Shown: positions 39,135-48,766, counted from the first letter of the stretch. The stretch: 64,000 nt of DNA from Peptoniphilus harei (GCF_900454685.1 NZ_UATM01000032.1:62001-126000), one strand, 5' to 3'. Translations and numbers: made by a program. Notes: a model not told the origin generated them from the sequence alone.

Positions 39135-40103
39135 TTACAAGAAAGGACTATTAAAAATGCTGGCCCCAATCTTGTCTCCATCATGCCTTATAAATCCATC
39201 TTTGATTTCTATAAATTCCCCTTCTGTTAGCCTTACATTTTTTTCTTTGAAGTATTTTCTGTCTTCTTCTGTGGCAAAGATGGGTCTCGATTCATCCTTA
39301 TTGTAATAATTTTGGTAAATTTCTTCTGTTGCCCTTAGGTCATTGGCTATGACTTCATCAATAAATTCATAGTTTGAATGTTTTAATATGGCCTCGAAGT
39401 GGTCCTTCAAAGAATAGTCTTTTGTCTCTCCCTTTTGAGTCATGGCATTGGCAATATAAATCACTCTGGCCTTTGTATCTCTTAGGGCTTCATTGATTCC
39501 TCCAACTAAAAAGTTGGGGATAATTGAAGTGTAAAGAGATCCTGGACCAATAATGACAATGTCAGATGATAAAATCGCTTTCACAGCTTCATCATTTGCC
39601 TTTGGATAGTGGGGAATCATAGACATTTTTTCAATTTTCGTGTTCAACCTATAACACATTTTTGGGATGTAGGACTCTCCCACAACCTTATCCTTAGACG
39701 CAAACTCTGCAACAAGATGAGTCTCATCTAGGGTAACGGGAATTACCTTGCCTGTCACATTAAAAACACTGGACATTTCAAGCAAGGCCTTATCAAAGGA
39801 CCCAAAAATATCAGTCAGGGCAGCAATTAAAATATTTCCCACATTTTGATCCTTCAAAGATCCCGATTTGAACCTATAATTCAACAAGTCCCTCATAGTC
39901 TTGTCGGTATTGGAAAGAGCAATGAGACATCTTCTCACATCTCCTGGTGGAAGAATATTTAGTTCCTGCCTTAATATTCCACTTCCTCCACCGTCATCAG
40001 ACATGGAGACAACAGCCGAAATATCCTCGCTATAATCTTTTAGTCCACGCAAAATAGTGGAGATACCTGTACCTCCACCTAGGACTACTATCTTTTTTTC
40101 CAT
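39135..40103 (-). CDS. yvcK: YvcK/CofD-family gluconeogenesis and cell-shape factor
   Basis: This 322-residue protein has the nucleotide-sugar-like GGGTGIS loop, SDDGGGSG and the CofD-like IGPGSLYTSIIPN segment. In Bacillus, YvcK binds UDP-sugars and is needed for growth on gluconeogenic substrates and for correct localisation of cell wall synthases. It overlaps rapZ by 16 bp. The usual next gene, whiA, is absent here; fni follows instead. Confidence 0.92.
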   Translation of the reverse strand: MEKKIVVLGGGTGISTILRGLKDYSEDISAVVSMSDDGGGSGILRQELNILPPGDVRRCLIALSNTDKTMRDLLNYRFKSGSLKDQNVGNILIAALTDIFGSFDKALLEMSSVFNVTGKVIPVTLDETHLVAEFASKDKVVGESYIPKMCYRLNTKIEKMSMIPHYPKANDEAVKAILSSDIVIIGPGSLYTSIIPNFLVGGINEALRDTKARVIYIANAMTQKGETKDYSLKDHFEAILKHSNYEFIDEVIANDLRATEEIYQNYYNKDESRPIFATEEDRKYFKEKNVRLTEGEFIEIKDGFIRHDGDKIGASIFNSPFL

Positions 40104-40954
40104 AAATTTTTCTCCATATCTCTGTGAGTTACATAGGTAGACTTGTACTCTTCCTTTAGAATTCTACCTATCTCCTCAGCTATAGCAACTGACCTGTGAA
40201 AGCCTCCAGTGCAACCAATCCCAATCGTAAGAACTCTCTTTTGCTCTGCCATATAATTTGGTATCAAAAACTTCAAGAGGTCAATAGTCTTATCAATAAA
40301 TTCTTTTGTCACATCCCACTTCATTACATAGGACCTCACTTCTTCAGTCTTTCCATTTAAGTCCTTAAGTTCTTTAATATAAAAAGGATTTGGCAAAAAT
40401 CTCACATCAAAAACAAGGTCAGCATCCCTTAAGATGCCAGACTTAAAGCCAAAACTTGAAACCTCAATGGCAAAGTTGTCCTTTTCATCATAGGACACAA
40501 AGGCCATTAATTGCTTTCTCAGATTTTTCGTAGAAAGTCCTGTAGTGTCAATGACAAAATCAGCGCTGTCTTTGATTTTTGAAAGAGTTGCTTCCTCAAA
40601 ATTATAACCATCAACAATGGACCTGTTCATTGGGTGAGGCCTTCTCAGTTCCTTGTACCTTGCAATAATAGTTTCCATATCGGCATAGAGGAACAAGAGC
40701 CTGATTTTTAAATTCATTCCTTTTAGCTCTTCATAAGCAGAATAGAAATCATTAAAAAGCTCCCCACTCCTCATGTCTACAACAGCAGCCACCTTTTCAA
40801 AGTTTTTGCTCTTTGCATCAAGGGCAATGTTGCAAAACTTTGGCAAAAGGGCTGGTGCTAGATTATCCATGGCATAATAGCCAAGGTCTTCAAAGACATC
40901 TAGGGCATAGGATTTGCCCGATCCACTCATTCCCGTAATAATTATAATTTCCAT
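40088..40954 (-). CDS. rapZ: RapZ/YvcJ nucleotide-binding protein
   Basis: This 288-residue protein has Walker A GMSGSGKS (8-15), a Walker B-like region and the C-terminal GIGCTGGFHRSVAIAE block of the RapZ family. RapZ adapts the GlmS small-RNA switch in E. coli; in Firmicutes the role is less clear and the gene always travels with yvcK. It lies 22 bp behind murB. Confidence 0.93.
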   Translation of the reverse strand: MEIIIITGMSGSGKSYALDVFEDLGYYAMDNLAPALLPKFCNIALDAKSKNFEKVAAVVDMRSGELFNDFYSAYEELKGMNLKIRLLFLYADMETIIARYKELRRPHPMNRSIVDGYNFEEATLSKIKDSADFVIDTTGLSTKNLRKQLMAFVSYDEKDNFAIEVSSFGFKSGILRDADLVFDVRFLPNPFYIKELKDLNGKTEEVRSYVMKWDVTKEFIDKTIDLLKFLIPNYMAEQKRVLTIGIGCTGGFHRSVAIAEEIGRILKEEYKSTYVTHRDMEKNLWKKR

Positions 40955-40976
40955 TTTATCACCAACTTAAAGACTC

Positions 40977-41870
40977 CTAATCACCAATAATTTTAACTTC
41001 CCTCTCCAAAGTAACGTCAAACTTATCGTGAACGACCTTTTGTACAATTTCTATAGTTTCAAGTATATCTTGGGCAGTAGCCTTATTCTTATTTACAACG
41101 AAGCCGCAGTGCTTTTGACTAATTCCTGCTCCCTTATGAGTAAATCCCCTTAGGCCTGAATCATCAATTAGCTTTCCAGCGAAATAACCTGTAGGCCTCT
41201 TGAAGGTAGATCCAGCAGAAGGCATATCAAGAGGTTGCTTGTCAGCTCTTCTTTGGTCAAATTCTTCATATTTTTCTCTTATTTCATCTTTGTTTCCATC
41301 TTCAAGAGAAAAAGTTGCACCGAGGACAATTAAGTCCCTCTCTTGAACTAGAGAATGCCTGTAGGCAAAATTCATCTCATCACCAGGAATTTCAATAACC
41401 TTTAAATTTTCATCAAGAAGCCTTACGCTCTTACAAACATTTTTAATTTCGCCATCATAGGCACCTGCATTCATGACAATGGCACCACCAAGAGAACCTG
41501 GGATACCGTGAGCAAACTCAAGACCAGTAAGAGAATTTTTCATGGCAAACTCACTAATCTTTTTCATGCTGGCACCCGTTCCTGCAAAAATTTCCTTGTC
41601 AGAAACTTTTTTCACATCATTTAATTTATTTTTTAACTTTATAATAATCCCGTCAAAACCCTTGTCCTTGACAATAATATTAGTACAGTTTCCAAGAATA
41701 TAATAATTGTAATTATTTTTTCTAATAGATTTTAGAATTTCTATAAGAGACTCTTCATCATTTGGTTTAATGAGAAGCTTAGCAGGACCACCAACACAAA
41801 AAGAAGTGTGGTTCTTCATTGGCTCGTCATAGAAAAAATCTCCCAAATTTTCATTTATATCAAATAACAT
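40977..41870 (-). CDS. murB: UDP-N-acetylenolpyruvoylglucosamine reductase
   Basis: This 297-residue flavoenzyme makes UDP-N-acetylmuramate. Segments THTSF-like NHTSFCVGGPA, AHGIPGSLGGAIVMNAGAY, and AGSTFKRP identify it; the MurB type IIa C-terminal region has GAGISQKHCGFVVN. The ATG at 41870 follows GAGGTG; a TTG at 41882 lies in the site itself. The order murB-rapZ-yvcK is common in Firmicutes. Confidence 0.94.
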   Translation of the reverse strand: MLFDINENLGDFFYDEPMKNHTSFCVGGPAKLLIKPNDEESLIEILKSIRKNNYNYYILGNCTNIIVKDKGFDGIIIKLKNKLNDVKKVSDKEIFAGTGASMKKISEFAMKNSLTGLEFAHGIPGSLGGAIVMNAGAYDGEIKNVCKSVRLLDENLKVIEIPGDEMNFAYRHSLVQERDLIVLGATFSLEDGNKDEIREKYEEFDQRRADKQPLDMPSAGSTFKRPTGYFAGKLIDDSGLRGFTHKGAGISQKHCGFVVNKNKATAQDILETIEIVQKVVHDKFDVTLEREVKIIGD

Positions 41871-41966
41871 AAAACACCTCAATTAAATACTAGATTAATT
41901 ATATCATTGAAAGAGGGGAAAAGAAAAAGAGAATTGGTATCCTCTTTTAGATCTTCAAAAAGATGA

Positions 41967-42268
41967 TGAAAAAGTTTTTAAAAGCTGACGCTTTTATATT
42001 TCTTTATAAGGAGGGGGAGCCAGGGGCGGGCGAGGCCCCTGACCCCCTCCTTAAACCTCCCCCCTAACCCCATCGCCCTGGCAGGGGCCCGACCCATTAA
42101 TACGCAAAAAGCTCTTCGACTAAAAATTTCAAACTCACTTCGTTCAAACAATGAAATTTTTTTAACGTCTCCGAACTTTTTGCTTACTGCTTTATAAGCT
42201 TGCAGTTTATTGGCAAGCTTTACGACCTTATAATATTTCGACGAGCTGGGGCACTCCATCAGCTCACT
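41967..42268 (-). ncRNA. Candidate large structured RNA, copy A
   Basis: No credible gene. Read leftwards there is a GAGCT/AGCTC hairpin (42265-42240), GTAAA and a perfect AAGCTTGC/GCAAGCTT hairpin (about 42225-42195), a long stem (42183-42150 with 42131-42104, closed by GCAAAAAG/CTTTTTGC), a GGGCCCCTGCCAGGGCG block, a GC-rich 10-bp stem (AAGGAGGGGG 42051-42042 with CCCCCTCCTT 42016-42007) with a second stem inside, and a small AAAAGC/GCTTTT hairpin followed by AAAAACTTTTT. The order matches copy B (42470-42837) on the other strand. GC content is far above the neighbours. Confidence 0.6.
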
Positions 42269-42279
42269 GTTTAAGTATG

Positions 42280-42425
42280 AAGTTGTAATTTGTTGTGAAG
42301 TCACAAAAAATTACAAGCTCACATTTTTTCTTAAGTCATAGTTTATTATGAAGTCAGAGTTTTTTATTAAGTCATAAAAAAAAAAAAAAAAACAACTTCA
42401 CAAATAATTATGAAATTATAAAAAA
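42280..42425. repeat. AT-rich degenerate repeats between the two RNA candidates, with an A18 run
   Basis: Several diverged copies of ATGAAGTCA-AAAATT (42288-42420) in both orientations, and an uninterrupted run of 18 A at 42375-42392. No gene is present. It would have to contain any promoters of both RNA candidates, but no clear -35/-10 pair was seen. Confidence 0.5.
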
Positions 42426-42469
42426 AGCTTAACAATTAACAATTTAAGCTTCTTTTAATAGAAAAGTTT

Positions 42470-42837
42470 ATTCAAATCATAAGGTAGGCTCAAGTAACTC
42501 AAAATAAGTTTGAATTTGTGTAATGGTAAAACCGTGAACTAAGGTTGAAGAACCCCGTAAGGCAAGACAGCCGTTAAAAAATTCAACTGTTTGAGTTAAG
42601 CGATTAAGTAAACAAGTAATTGTGATTCAATCCTAATTGATTTATAGGTTTTTTAATCGCAACTATTTAAGCTTAACGAGTTTTGAATTTTAGGCTGTCT
42701 GCCGCTCGGGGTTGTTGGCAAAGGCCCCCGCCAGGTCGTTGAAGGTGTTGGGGGTGCCCCGGAGGGGGAAGGACCAATCGAAAGGTCCTAGCCCCCTCCG
42801 GAAAGGGAATAGTAAAGCATAGCTTTACAAAAACTTA
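42470..42837 (+). ncRNA. Candidate large structured RNA, copy B
   Basis: Rightwards there is a GTAAAACC-GGTT hairpin (42525-42545), then a long stem: AACCCCG-TA-AGGCAAGACAGCC and AAATTCAA (42551-42588) pair with TTGAATTT, GGCTGTCTGCC and CGGGGTT (42683-42713). Inside, GCGATTAA pairs with TTAATCGC (42600-42660) and GTTAAGC with GCTTAAC. A GCCAGG-CG block follows, then a CCGGAGGGGG/CCCCCTCCGG stem (42759-42801) enclosing AGGACC/GGTCCT, and last a GTAAAGC/GCTTTAC hairpin and AAAAACTT. The helices and blocks are in the same order as in copy A, with different bases in the stems. It is not rnpB, tmRNA or SRP RNA by their known motifs. Confidence 0.6.
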
Positions 42838-42908
42838 TTTAAAATAAAAAGCTTATCAAAAAATAAGAATTATAAAAGCGAAGCTTTTACTAAAACTTTT
42901 CACTAAAA

Positions 42909-42940
42909 AAGCAGCCTTTTTCTCGGCTGCTTTCATTTTT
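42909..42940 (-). terminator. Terminator of the ftsEX-M23-ctpA operon
   Basis: AAGCAGCC pairs with GGCTGCTT on the minus strand, followed by TTTTTT, just after the protease stop codon. Confidence 0.8.
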
Positions 42941-42964
42941 CTTAAAATTTATTTTTCTAAAATT

Positions 42965-44134
42965 CTATTTTTCTTTTAATATCTCTAGGGCTTTTTGAAG
43001 TTGTGTATCTGTCTCTTGATAGTCTATACCTATACCCTTAATATTTTCGGGAAGGTCTACTTCCACGTCTGGCTCTATTCCCAATTTATTTATTGAGTCG
43101 CCACTTGGTGTGAAGTATTCTGATGTTGTCAGTTTTAATCCGTCTCCTTCTGGCAAAGCAATTACATTTTGAACTACTCCCTTGCCATAGGTTTTTTTGC
43201 CAACAATTTTTGCCCTATCTAGGTCACTTATGGCTCCTGCCAAAATTTCTGAGGCTGATGCTGATCCTTCGTTGACGAGGACTACCATCTTGATGTCATT
43301 GTACTTGTCATCTGTCTTGTAGTCTTCTATGACTTCTCCCTTGTTGTTTTTCAATGTAACAAAGCTTGTCTTTGGAAGTATTGCGTCTCCAATTTCATAG
43401 GCAGCGTCAACTACTCCTCCAGGGTTACCCCTCATGTCTAGGACTATTCCCTTGACTCCATCGTCAGTGAGTTCTTGTAAAACTTTTTTGAAGTCCTTAC
43501 CTGTCTCTTCGTCAAACATTGTTATACCAATGTAGCCATAGTCTCCGATTTTATTTTTTAAGACAGAGTCGATTTTTATCTCTTCTCTTTTGATTTCAAC
43601 TTCTTCTGTCTTTAAGTTTTTCTTTTTTAAAAGTAAAATCTTGACGCTTGTTCCTGCTTGACCACGCATCTCTTTTGAGGCCTGATCAATTTTTTCTGCT
43701 GAGAAGTCCTTGCCATTGATTTTTAAAATCTTATCTCCAGATTCAACCCCAGCCCTATCAGCTGGCGATCCCTTTATAGGCGAAACTACAGTTACGCTTC
43801 CATCCTCTGCAGGAGAAATTATAACTCCAACACCTTGAAACTTACCCGTAGTTTGTTCTGACAATTTTTTCATCTCATCTTTTGTAAGATATTGTGAATA
43901 AGGATCTTCTAACCCTGCAACTAATCCCTTTAAGATTCCTGCCTCAAGATTTTCTTCTTTTATATCCTTATTGTAAAGATAATTTTCTTTTAAATATTTC
44001 TCAAGAAGAACTACCTTTCCAAAGTTTTCATTTGTTCCTAAAATGCTTTTTACTGTGTATATTCTCGTAACAACAGCAGTTGCCAATATTAAAATTGCAA
44101 CTGCTGCCACTTTTAAAAATTTATTCTTTTTCAT
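42965..44134 (-). CDS. ctpA: S41-family C-terminal processing peptidase
   Basis: This 389-residue protein has an N-terminal membrane anchor (8-24), a PDZ domain (about 98-180) and an S41 protease core with the Ser291-Ala-Ser-Ala-Ser cluster (NEGSASASEILAG) and Lys318 (TYGKGVV), the Ser-Lys dyad of CtpA/CtpB. These proteases act outside the membrane and cut substrates in sporulation or cell-wall turnover. Its start overlaps the stop of the M23 protein, and it is the last gene of the operon. It may process the M23 hydrolase or FtsX partners; that is inferred from context. Confidence 0.93.
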   Translation of the reverse strand: MKKNKFLKVAAVAILILATAVVTRIYTVKSILGTNENFGKVVLLEKYLKENYLYNKDIKEENLEAGILKGLVAGLEDPYSQYLTKDEMKKLSEQTTGKFQGVGVIISPAEDGSVTVVSPIKGSPADRAGVESGDKILKINGKDFSAEKIDQASKEMRGQAGTSVKILLLKKKNLKTEEVEIKREEIKIDSVLKNKIGDYGYIGITMFDEETGKDFKKVLQELTDDGVKGIVLDMRGNPGGVVDAAYEIGDAILPKTSFVTLKNNKGEVIEDYKTDDKYNDIKMVVLVNEGSASASEILAGAISDLDRAKIVGKKTYGKGVVQNVIALPEGDGLKLTTSEYFTPSGDSINKLGIEPDVEVDLPENIKGIGIDYQETDTQLQKALEILKEK

Positions 44135-45375
44135 TATACATATCCCAATGGATTTACTGGCGATCCATTTACCCTAACTTCAAAGTGAAGGTGAGGTCCT
44201 GTTGATAGACCTGTGGAACCTACAAAGGCCACAACGTCTCCTGCTGAAACAGAGTCACCTACTGACTTATTAAGTGCTGAACAGTGAGCATAGACTGTCA
44301 CTGTGTCTCCGTGATCTATCATAATAACATTTCCATATCCACTCATAAGTCTTGATAAAATAACTGTACCTGACTTAGCAGCAACTATAGGTGTTCCACT
44401 TGGTGCTGGTATATCTACACCTGAGTGGAATTTAGAATAACCTAAGATAGGGTGAGTTCTATAGCCAAATGGTGATGATATTGAGTAATGACCTGGAACT
44501 GGCCAAGTATATGCTTGTCCATCTCTTGGTCTTGATGCAACGCTTATGTTGCTGTTAACTCTATTTGTCCTGTTGGCAGATGCTCTTTCAGCCCTCTTCT
44601 TAGCTTCTTCTTCTCTTTTCTTTTGGACTTCAATTTCTTTTTGAAGTTTTAAAATTTCAAGGTCTAGGTTTTGCCAGTCTGATTGAGCCTTTTCAAATTC
44701 AATCTTGTAAGCATCAATGTTTTTTTCAAGAACTTTCATGTACTCATTCTTTGCATTAACTGCATCTTGGTAGCCTTGTCTTTCAGACTCAACTTCTGCC
44801 TTAGTAACTGTAACTTTTTCTCTATCAACTTTTAATCTTTCTTCAGTCTTTTTTATTGTGTCAATTTGAGTTTTTATGTACTCAATAAGTTCTCTGTCAG
44901 CCTTTGCGATTGAAGAAATAATTTCGTTGTTTCTAAGTAATTCTTCTATATCCTTGGAGTTTAATAAAACTTCAATATAGTTGACATTGCCCCTCTTATA
45001 CATTTCTCTAAGTCTTGATCTTAGGGATTTTGTATTGGCCTCAAGATTTGCTTGAGCTTCTTCCAATTTCTTTTGGTTAGCAGCAATATCTTGATTTAAT
45101 TTATTTATTTCTTTTTCAAGAGACGCTATCTTATTAGACTTCTCTTGAATCTTTGCATCAAGGCCTGCTATTTCATCAGTAACAGACTTTTTTTCTGATT
45201 CTGTATTAGAAATATTAGCCTTTTGCTCCTTAATTTTTGAATTAACCTGTTTTCTTTGTTCAATTTTTTCATCTTTTTCAATAGTCAGACTCTTAGAAGA
45301 CTTGGCAAAACTTGCACTTGGAGCCGCCATTATGGCAGCAAGGCAAATTGCAAGAATCTTTCTCTTACTATACAT
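44134..45375 (-). CDS. M23-family murein hydrolase activator (EnvC/PcsB-like)
   Basis: This 413-residue exported protein has a signal peptide (1-24), a long coiled coil (about 33-265, many K/E-rich heptads) and a C-terminal LytM/M23 domain with the zinc ligand motifs FHSGVD, YAHC and GPHLHFEVR. The coiled coil is expected to dock on FtsX, and ATP turnover by FtsE then releases peptidoglycan splitting at the septum. In PcsB the catalytic domain is CHAP; here it is M23, as in EnvC. Whether it is itself a hydrolase is open, since some EnvC proteins lack zinc ligands, but here the ligands appear present. Confidence 0.92.
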   Translation of the reverse strand: MYSKRKILAICLAAIMAAPSASFAKSSKSLTIEKDEKIEQRKQVNSKIKEQKANISNTESEKKSVTDEIAGLDAKIQEKSNKIASLEKEINKLNQDIAANQKKLEEAQANLEANTKSLRSRLREMYKRGNVNYIEVLLNSKDIEELLRNNEIISSIAKADRELIEYIKTQIDTIKKTEERLKVDREKVTVTKAEVESERQGYQDAVNAKNEYMKVLEKNIDAYKIEFEKAQSDWQNLDLEILKLQKEIEVQKKREEEAKKRAERASANRTNRVNSNISVASRPRDGQAYTWPVPGHYSISSPFGYRTHPILGYSKFHSGVDIPAPSGTPIVAAKSGTVILSRLMSGYGNVIMIDHGDTVTVYAHCSALNKSVGDSVSAGDVVAFVGSTGLSTGPHLHFEVRVNGSPVNPLGYV

Positions 45376-45383
45376 TCTTTCAC

Positions 45384-46286
45384 CTACACATCTAAAAACT
45401 TTTTAGTTGAGAATAGGGATCCAAAAAATCCAATTCCAACTCCAATGCATAAAAACATTATATACAAGTCAGCCCTAACAGACAAGGCACTTATCATATC
45501 CACGCCTGTGATATCGTTAAGTTGAGGATTTAACCTATCAAATATTATTCCGTAAAGTCTCAGTGTCAAAAATCCCGAAAGGGCTGAACCTAGAATTCCG
45601 AAAATAATTCCATTTATTAAGAAGGGTCCTCTTATATAAGTATTAGTTGCTCCAACATACTTCATTATGTTTATTTCCTTTTCCATGTTTGAAATTGCAA
45701 TCTTAATTGTATTGTGAATAATTAAAATTGAAATTAAAACTAGGATTAGGACAATTGCTGCTCCCACATACTTAACTCCATTTTGAAGTTTCATCATTTG
45801 AGTGACAAAGTCATAATAATAATTGTGGTCTTCAACAATTGGGAGGTCCTTGTACTTATCTTCAATTTCCTTTCCATAGGAAAGTTCCTTCATTTCTACT
45901 GTAATGGAAGCTGGTAGGGGATTTCCTCCAGGAATATTTTCTAAAATTGTGGAGTTTTCTCCAAAACCTTCTTTAAACTCTTCTAGAGCCTCTTCTTTAG
46001 ATACATAGGAAACTTTTTTTACCTTTTTATTGCCGTCAAGTTCATCGATAAATTCATTTACATCCTTGGGATTTACATCATCCTTTAAGAAAAATACAAC
46101 TTTATCGAGCTTTTCTCCTGTTTGATAGACCATTCCATTTATATTTAGAATCATAAGTATAACTACGCCAAAAAGTGTAAGCATAGCTGTAATAGAAATT
46201 ACAGAAGTAAAGGACATAGTCTTGTTTCGCCAAAGGCTGGAGAAGGATTCTCTCAAAAGATTAAAGAACTGTCTTATTGCCTTCAT
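45384..46286 (-). CDS. ftsX: Cell division ABC transporter permease FtsX
   Basis: This 300-residue protein has four membrane helices (about 25-47, 170-195, 215-240, 270-290) and a large extracellular loop between helices 1 and 2, the binding site for the murein hydrolase. It overlaps ftsE by 26 bp and lies 9 bp before the M23 gene. It belongs to the divisome. Confidence 0.94.
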   Translation of the reverse strand: MKAIRQFFNLLRESFSSLWRNKTMSFTSVISITAMLTLFGVVILMILNINGMVYQTGEKLDKVVFFLKDDVNPKDVNEFIDELDGNKKVKKVSYVSKEEALEEFKEGFGENSTILENIPGGNPLPASITVEMKELSYGKEIEDKYKDLPIVEDHNYYYDFVTQMMKLQNGVKYVGAAIVLILVLISILIIHNTIKIAISNMEKEINIMKYVGATNTYIRGPFLINGIIFGILGSALSGFLTLRLYGIIFDRLNPQLNDITGVDMISALSVRADLYIMFLCIGVGIGFFGSLFSTKKFLDV

Positions 46287-46959
46287 AGTAACCTCCTTCT
46301 CTTATATCCGAAACAATGGAACCATTATCAAGGGTAACAACCCTCTTATTAAATTTATCAACAATATTAACTGCGTGAGTCGCCATAATAATAGTCTTGC
46401 CATCATCATTAATGTTTTTTAGGGCAGACATAATGTCCCAAGCAGTGGATTCATCAAGGTTACCTGTTGGCTCATCACAAACTAGGTAAGGAGCATCGTT
46501 TACTATTGCCCTTGCAATGGCAACCCTTTGTGATTCTCCACCAGAAAGTTCTGATGGATAGTCCTTTACCTTGTCACTTAGGTTTACAAGATCAAGTGCA
46601 TATCCCACTTTCTTATTAATTTCTTTTTTCGATTCTCCAAGAATTTCTAGAGCAAAGGCCACATTTTCAAAAACAGTCTTTTTCTCTAAAAGTCTGAAGT
46701 CTTGGAAGACAACAGAAATATTCCTCCTAAGTTTAGGAATCATATATTTTGAAATTTTAGTTATATCATCGTCGCCAATAAAAATCTTTCCACGATTTAC
46801 CTTCTCTTCTCTAATGAGGAGCTTTATCATAGTAGATTTTCCAGCACCTGATGGACCAACTAAGAAAACAAAATCGCCGCGGGGCACTTCAATATTAATA
46901 TTAGAAAGTGCAGCAACGCCGTTGTTGTATTCCTTATATACATTTTCAAATTTTATCAT
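46261..46959 (-). CDS. ftsE: Cell division ATP-binding protein FtsE
   Basis: This 232-residue ABC ATPase has Walker A GPSGAGKST (about 35-43), signature LSGGESQR, Walker B YLVCDEPTGNLD and the H-loop ATHA. FtsE powers FtsX to activate peptidoglycan splitting. TGTACA and TATAAT (about 46995-47020) could be a promoter for the four-gene operon. Confidence 0.95.
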   Translation of the reverse strand: MIKFENVYKEYNNGVAALSNINIEVPRGDFVFLVGPSGAGKSTMIKLLIREEKVNRGKIFIGDDDITKISKYMIPKLRRNISVVFQDFRLLEKKTVFENVAFALEILGESKKEINKKVGYALDLVNLSDKVKDYPSELSGGESQRVAIARAIVNDAPYLVCDEPTGNLDESTAWDIMSALKNINDDGKTIIMATHAVNIVDKFNKRVVTLDNGSIVSDIREGGYYEGNKTVL

Positions 46960-47106
46960 AAAAACACCTTTCTATAATCTTAATCAATTATATTACAAAG
47001 CGGTTACAAATGTACAGTCCTTTTGTTAATTTTACCAATTAAGCTCACAATATAGTAATATTTTTAAGACTTAAAAGCAAATTTATAAAAATAAATAAAA
47101 AAATAT

Positions 47107-47135
47107 TTTACATTTCCTTACACTTCGTGTATAAT
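47107..47135 (+). promoter_or_regulatory. Promoter of the F420 ligase-like gene
   Basis: TTTACA (47107-47112) and TATAAT (47130-47135) with a 17-bp spacer, 42 bp before the start codon at 47177. Confidence 0.8.
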
Positions 47136-47176
47136 TTTGAAGTAAAAAAGTAATTTATTTAAATGTAGGAGGAATT

Positions 47177-48361
47177 ATGCAAAGATACATTGGTACAGTA
47201 GTACGTGGAATCCGTACACCTATTGTAAAAAGTGGAGACAATCTAGTAAATATTGTCGTTGATTCCCTAGGAAAAGCTCTTGAATCAGAAAATATTTCTG
47301 TTAGAGATAAGGATATTGTTGCAGTAACTGAATCACTAGTTGCTAGAGCTCAAAATAACTATGCAACAATTGATGATATTGCAGAAGATATTAATAAAAA
47401 ATTCGACAAGGAAATCGGAATTGTGTTCCCAATCCTTAGCCGTAACAGATTTTCAACAATCCTTAGAGGAATTGCAAAATCAGGAAAAAAAGTACATTTT
47501 CTCTTCTCCTACCCATCTGACGAAGTTGGAAATTCACTAATGGATCCAAGTCTTCTTTATGAAGCAAAGATAAATCCATTTGCAGATGTCCTAGAAGAAA
47601 AAGATTACAGAAGAATCTTTGGCGAAGAAGTTAAGCACGAATTCACAGGAATTGATTATGTGACACTTTACAAGGAAATTTGTGGTGGTAACTGCGAAAT
47701 CCACTTCTCAAATGATCCTAAGACTATCTTAAACTACACAGACGAAGTTCTTATTGGATCAACTCACACAAGATTTTCAATAAAAAGACTTTTAAAAGAC
47801 GAAGGAGCAAAAGTTGTTCTTGGTCTTGACGATATATTAAATGAATCCATCAACGGAAGTGGCTACAACGAAGAGTTTGGTCTACTTGGCTCAAACTTTG
47901 CATCTGACACAAGATTAAAATTGTTCCCAAGAGATGGAGAAACTTTTGTAAATGAAGTTCAAAAGAAATTAATCGAAAAATACAACAAGCAAGTTGAAGT
48001 TATGATCTACGGCGACGGTGCCTTCAAAGATCCAGTTGGAAAAATCTGGGAACTTGCAGATCCAGTTGTCTCACCTGCTCACACTGATGGACTTGCTGGC
48101 CAACCAAGCGAACTTAAAATCAAATACATTGCAGATACTGACCTAAAGGATATGGATACTGAACACGCAACTGCTGCTATGAAAGAAAAAATCTCTCATA
48201 AGAACAAGGACCTTGTTGGTAAAGACGAAACTCTTGGAACTACTCCAAGAAGAATTACTGACTTACTTGGAAGTCTCTGTGACCTTACAAGTGGTTCAGG
48301 AGACAAGGGTACTCCAGTAGTTTATATCCAAGGTTACTTCGATAACTTTGCAAGCGAATAA
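47177..48361 (+). CDS. Coenzyme F420-0:L-glutamate ligase-like protein
   Basis: This 394-residue protein has a CofE-like fold (GTVVRGIRTPIVKSGDNL, and DKDIVAVTESLVARAQNNY). CofE adds glutamates to coenzyme F420. Firmicutes of this type are not known to make F420 and no other cof gene is here, so this long stand-alone relative probably ligates glutamate or another amino acid to something else. A single gene with its own strong promoter and terminator and a good GGAGG site, so it may be well expressed. Family-level call is good; substrate is unknown. Confidence 0.8.
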   Translation: MQRYIGTVVRGIRTPIVKSGDNLVNIVVDSLGKALESENISVRDKDIVAVTESLVARAQNNYATIDDIAEDINKKFDKEIGIVFPILSRNRFSTILRGIAKSGKKVHFLFSYPSDEVGNSLMDPSLLYEAKINPFADVLEEKDYRRIFGEEVKHEFTGIDYVTLYKEICGGNCEIHFSNDPKTILNYTDEVLIGSTHTRFSIKRLLKDEGAKVVLGLDDILNESINGSGYNEEFGLLGSNFASDTRLKLFPRDGETFVNEVQKKLIEKYNKQVEVMIYGDGAFKDPVGKIWELADPVVSPAHTDGLAGQPSELKIKYIADTDLKDMDTEHATAAMKEKISHKNKDLVGKDETLGTTPRRITDLLGSLCDLTSGSGDKGTPVVYIQGYFDNFASE

Positions 48362-48375
48362 TATATAAAATTTAT

Positions 48376-48400
48376 GCCACCCATGAGGGTGGCTTTTTTT
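48376..48400 (+). terminator. Terminator of the F420 ligase-like gene
   Basis: GCCACCC pairs perfectly with GGGTGGC around ATGA, followed by seven Ts. Confidence 0.9.
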
Positions 48401-48409
48401 CTTACAGAT

Positions 48410-48740
48410 TTTTAATTTTTGTTTAAATTCTTTTTTCATCTCTATCACGTTTTTAATCCTTTACTTTCTCTAAAACTTATTAACTTATTCTTATCCTACT
48501 TCTCTTTAGTAAAACTCTTACTATAACTCAAGAATTTTTTCTATAATATAAATTAAATCTAATAAACTTTCCTAAGATATTACTCAAATTTTTACGACTT
48601 CACAATCTTTTACTACTTCATAAAAAATTGTAACTCTATAATAAATTTTTAATTCATAGGACTTTTTCGCTTAAAAATAATAAAAACATTCTCTAATAAT
48701 AAAAATAATCTAGCACAAGGATAAATAAATTTTTGCAATA
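48410..48740. repeat. Gene-free AT-rich stretch with degenerate repeats
   Basis: No open reading frame or RNA was recognised. Around 48590-48650 it contains more copies of the TTATGAAGTCA-type motif (for example TACGACTTCACAATC, TACTACTTCATAAAA). Confidence 0.5.
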
Positions 48741-48747
48741 AAAAAAA

Positions 48748-48766
48748 CAGGTGTCATAAACACCTG
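48748..48766 (-). terminator. Terminator of veg
   Basis: CAGGTGT pairs with ACACCTG around CATAA, followed on the minus strand by eight Ts. Confidence 0.8.

Noticed and set aside
41978..42304. A 108-codon minus-strand frame
   Set aside because: It has no ribosome binding site, odd composition, and coincides with the structured RNA copy A.
41967..42837. The region as RNase P RNA, tmRNA, SRP RNA or 6S RNA
   Set aside because: The diagnostic motifs of rnpB, the tag reading frame of ssrA and the SRP Alu/S-domain motifs are not seen. 6S RNA would not occur as two inverted neighbours with this architecture.
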